35,587 bases of DNA from NCBI GenBank assembly GCA_002718845.1, contig PBFS01000002.1, forward strand, positions 1 through 35,587. Direction: 5' to 3'. How positions within the stretch are numbered: position 1 is the stretch's first letter; each line of letters begins with the position of its first letter. The notes below the pieces were generated by a model that worked only from the letters and a program-made list of their open reading frames with translations, was not told where the DNA came from and did no database searches. Below are positions 32,842 to 35,587 of this stretch, one piece after another. The DNA is from Gammaproteobacteria bacterium. GTDB taxonomy: Bacteria; Pseudomonadota; Gammaproteobacteria; GCA-002705445; GCA-002716945. The translations under genes were made by a program, and so were the position numbers.

Positions 32842-34498
32842 CAATCTCATAACGCATCCATCGACATCATTAATTCTAGGGGCTATGTTAATTTATATGT
32901 TCAAAGGAAAAGGAAATTATATAGCATTAATCTCATTACTGGCATCATTTATTATACTAATTTTCTTTACAGATCAAAAAGATTTAGTATTTACAACAAC
33001 AGGAATATCGATACACTATTTTTCATATAATAGTCTTTCATTTTTATTCTGTTTAGTTTTTTTGCTAATTGGTATTATTGGAAAAGTATTTTCAATTTAT
33101 AACAATAATGACAATGAAAAGGCATTAATTCTAATTTATATTTCATCTTCCATTGCTGTTATTTTTTCAGGTGATTTTTTAACTTTATATGTTTTTTGGG
33201 AGATTATGGCAATAACTTCAACTTTTATTATATGGTCTTCTGATTCTATGCAATCTGGAAAAGCAGGTCAAAGATATTTAATAATACATTTATTTGGGGG
33301 TTTAATATTATTGTTAGGTATTGTTGGTTTATATTTAGATACTAATGATTTAGCAATAAGAATTATAAACCTTGAAAGTTGGTACAGCTGGCTCATTTTA
33401 ACAGGCTTATTATTAAATGCTGGATCTCCGCCTTTTTCACAATGGATTTCTGATGCATATCCTGAGGGGAGTTATTCATCAACTGTATTTTTATCTGCGT
33501 ATACTACAAAAGCATCTGTGTTTGTACTAATTATGACTTTTGCAGGAAGTTATATTTTAGTTTTATTAGGCATTTACATGATTATGTATGGAATAATTTA
33601 TGCTCTTCTAGAAAATGATATTAGAAGGATATTATCATATAGCATTGTAAATCAAGTTGGTTTCATGATTGTGGGCATAGGTATAGGGTCAGAATTATCA
33701 ATCAATGGAACTGCAGCACATGCATTTTCACATATAATTTATAAAGGTTTGCTTTTAATGTCTGCAGGTAGTGTTATTTATATGACAGGTAAAAGAAAGT
33801 GTAGTGATGTGGGTGGTTTATACAAGACAATGCCAGTAACAGCTGCCTGTGGTATTATTGGCGCTTTATCTATATCTGCATTCCCGTTAACATCTGGATT
33901 TATTTCTAAGTCAATGATTGTAGATGCAAGTTATCATCAAAATTTAGAAATTATTTGGTTGCTTTTGCTAATTGGTTCAGCTGGGGTATTTTTACATGCT
34001 GGAATTAAATTTCCTTGGTTTGTATTTTTCCACAAAGATCAAAAAATTGATACTACGGATCCTCCATTTTTTATGAGAGGAGCAATGATCGCAGCATCTG
34101 CAATATGCATAATACTAGGTATGATGCCGAACTTATTATATGAAATATTGCCCTATAAAGTAAATTATATTCCATACACGGGAAATCATGTAGTTTCGCA
34201 ACTTCATCTACTACTATTTTCGGCATTAGCTTTTTTTATGAGTTTAAAATATTTAAAAAGAACTCAAACTATTACCCTTGATATAGATTGGTTTTATAGA
34301 GATAAATTAAAATATATAGATAAAATATATAATTATATAAGTGAAAATTTATCTAATTATGTTGAAAAAATTAATATATCGATATTGAAAAGTAGGTTTG
34401 AAATTTTTGAAAATTTTCTATTAAAACAAATAACTATATCTAATATGTTAACTTTAATATTAATAACATTGTTTATTTTTTTAGTCTTAAATATTTAA
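32822..34498 (+). CDS. third antiporter-type subunit (MrpD-like, without TM7 lysine)
   Basis: The 558 aa protein is Proton_antipo_M with a longer C-terminus (about 80 extra residues, ending in a hydrophobic helix). The TM5 glutamate is kept in LYVFWEIMAITSTF. At the TM7 position where K(S/A)A..P.H.W is expected, the sequence reads LLLNAGSPPFSQWISDAYP, so the lysine and the histidine are missing; TTKASVFVL keeps the next lysine. This resembles a known subgroup labelled 'Na+/H+ antiporter subunit D' in alpha- and gammaproteobacterial split Mrp operons. Its stop TAA overlaps that of the convergent pmbA. Confidence 0.87.
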   Translation: MTHIMISNLITHPSTSLILGAMLIYMFKGKGNYIALISLLASFIILIFFTDQKDLVFTTTGISIHYFSYNSLSFLFCLVFLLIGIIGKVFSIYNNNDNEKALILIYISSSIAVIFSGDFLTLYVFWEIMAITSTFIIWSSDSMQSGKAGQRYLIIHLFGGLILLLGIVGLYLDTNDLAIRIINLESWYSWLILTGLLLNAGSPPFSQWISDAYPEGSYSSTVFLSAYTTKASVFVLIMTFAGSYILVLLGIYMIMYGIIYALLENDIRRILSYSIVNQVGFMIVGIGIGSELSINGTAAHAFSHIIYKGLLLMSAGSVIYMTGKRKCSDVGGLYKTMPVTAACGIIGALSISAFPLTSGFISKSMIVDASYHQNLEIIWLLLLIGSAGVFLHAGIKFPWFVFFHKDQKIDTTDPPFFMRGAMIAASAICIILGMMPNLLYEILPYKVNYIPYTGNHVVSQLHLLLFSALAFFMSLKYLKRTQTITLDIDWFYRDKLKYIDKIYNYISENLSNYVEKINISILKSRFEIFENFLLKQITISNMLTLILITLFIFLVLNI

Positions 34499-35587
34499 GT
34501 AGTACCACCTATTGTAATATTATCAATTAAAATAGACCCTGTTCTAATGTTATTTCTTAGATCAAAATCATTCCCTATGGATTTAATATTCTCAAACATC
34601 TGAAGCAAATTAGAGGCTACAGTTATTTCTGTTACAGGATGCTCTATTTTTCCATTTTTAATTAAATAACCAAATGCACCTCTGGAATAATCACCAGTTA
34701 GGATGTTTGCTCCGCTCCCCATCATCTCTGTTATTAAAATTCCATCCTCTAATGTTTCTATTAAATTAGAAGGGTAAGGTAAATCAGACTCCATTGTTAT
34801 ATTAGTTATTACTCCATTGCCTGTACATTTCATATTAAGCTTTCTAGAAGAGTAAGTATCAAGCAAATAAGTGTTTAAGGTTCCATTCTGAACAATATCT
34901 TTTTCTATTGTTAAAACACCATCACAATCATACGGTTTTGTGCCTGAGCCATCAGCTAAATGAGGTTTTTCTTTAATGTTTATAAATTCAGGGAAGATTT
35001 TTTGATTAAGTTTTTCTAGTAAAAAACTAGACTTTTTGTATATTGAAGGCCCACTTATAGCTGACAAAAAGCTACCTATCAGAGATGATGCCATTTCCGG
35101 TGAAAAAATTACTGGGCAAGATCGTGTGCTTATTGTTTTAGCTCCTAGTCTTGATATAGTTCTTTTAGCAGCCCTAATGCCAATTTGTTTTGCTGTTTCT
35201 AATTTATTATAATCTCGTGCAGAAGAGTACCAATAGTCCCTTTCCATTAATTTATTCTCCTCCGCTAAAGTTATGCAGGACAAAGAATAGTCCGTAGATT
35301 TAAATGATCCAAATGCTTCTTTTGTATTTAATATCATATGCTCATTATTTGATGCAGAAAAAGTAGCTCCTTCTGAATTTACTATTCGTTTATCAAAGTT
35401 AAAAGCTTCTTCCTCACATGTTTTAGCTATACTAGCCATGTCATCTGTTTTTAAATCTTTTGGATAAAATATTCCCAAGTTTTTTGATGTAGATAAAGTA
35501 AAATTTGATTCTGGTAAACCTTGATATTCGTCAGGTTGAGTATTTTTAGAAATATTCTCTGCTTTTGCTATAGTTTTTTCAATACTT
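34495..35587 (-). CDS. pmbA: TldE/PmbA family protease-associated protein (5' end beyond window)
   Basis: 363 residues are visible, running from the window's right edge; the frame stays open beyond 35478, so the start lies outside. E. coli PmbA has 450 aa. PmbA/TldE forms a complex with the zinc protease TldD, which matures microcin B17 and degrades CcdA. Family blocks include LGIFYPKDLKTDDM (domain 1), AISGPSIYKKSSFLLEKLNQKIFP (two parts), ADGSGTKPYDCDG and DTYSSRKLNMKCTGN. No HExxH metal motif is seen, which fits the PmbA/TldE subunit rather than TldD. It overlaps the Mrp gene end by 4 bp (TTAA). Confidence 0.9.
   Translation of the reverse strand, partial: SIEKTIAKAENISKNTQPDEYQGLPESNFTLSTSKNLGIFYPKDLKTDDMASIAKTCEEEAFNFDKRIVNSEGATFSASNNEHMILNTKEAFGSFKSTDYSLSCITLAEENKLMERDYWYSSARDYNKLETAKQIGIRAAKRTISRLGAKTISTRSCPVIFSPEMASSLIGSFLSAISGPSIYKKSSFLLEKLNQKIFPEFINIKEKPHLADGSGTKPYDCDGVLTIEKDIVQNGTLNTYLLDTYSSRKLNMKCTGNGVITNITMESDLPYPSNLIETLEDGILITEMMGSGANILTGDYSRGAFGYLIKNGKIEHPVTEITVASNLLQMFENIKSIGNDFDLRNNIRTGSILIDNITIGGTT

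Noticed and set aside
1-35587. tRNA, rRNA, CRISPR, insertion sequences or prophage
   Set aside because: No cloverleaf-like T-loop context, direct-repeat arrays, transposase or phage genes were seen by eye on either strand.

Overview
The window is about 35.6 kb of an AT-rich (roughly 30% GC by eye), very compact bacterial chromosome. The gene set (mpl, ampD-ampE, E. coli-type tatD, double-ATP-cone nrdA, pmbA, yadGH-like ABC transporter, TonB receptor) points to a gammaproteobacterium. Gaps are tiny, many starts overlap the previous stop (ATGA or TAATG), and convergent gene ends overlap or nearly touch. Together with an Mrp antiporter, an AGCS symporter and imported B12, this suggests a streamlined marine organism; the habitat and lineage are inference. 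No tRNA, rRNA, insertion sequence, phage or CRISPR array was seen, and no gene-free stretch exceeds 300 bases.

Layout. 1-147 (-): start of a PmtA-like lipid N-methyltransferase leaving the window. 193-3025 (+): membrane protein, mpl, msrB, LON-domain protein. 3020-5764 (-): rnd-ilvD. 5818-7214 (+): ampD-ampE. 7188-11656 (-): mcl-mtkA-mtkB-tatD-queH. 11799-13489 (+): two-gene ABC-2 transporter. 13491-15948 (+): compact class-II-like cobalamin riboswitch, btuB-like receptor and a small DUF6580-like membrane protein. 15950-20116 (-): nrdA, an unannotated 50-codon membrane ORF, and nrdB, behind a promoter carrying two NrdR boxes and two DnaA boxes. 20329-21696 (-): mgtE. 21796-23857 (-): PiT-like permease and porin. 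24018-27329 (+): unknown protein, AGCS symporter, divergent nadC. 27366-34498 (+): ten-gene Mrp-type antiporter operon. 34495-35587 (-): pmbA, incomplete at its 5' end.

How the genes work together. The mcl-mtkAB block is the malate to malyl-CoA to acetyl-CoA plus glyoxylate module of the serine cycle, which suggests C1 or glyoxylate metabolism. Mpl and AmpD/AmpE belong to peptidoglycan recycling. The riboswitch, receptor and DUF6580-like protein look like a minimal B12 uptake unit without BtuCDF. Mrp and AGCS suggest a sodium-linked economy.

The most original points are: the compact B12 riboswitch, whose loop-loop contact and Shine-Dalgarno-masking hairpin can both be read from sequence; the DUF6580-like candidate B12 permease; the small membrane ORF coupled between nrdA and nrdB; the NrdR operator sitting exactly in the nrdA promoter spacer; and the Mrp operon with three antiporter-type subunits and no full-length MrpA.
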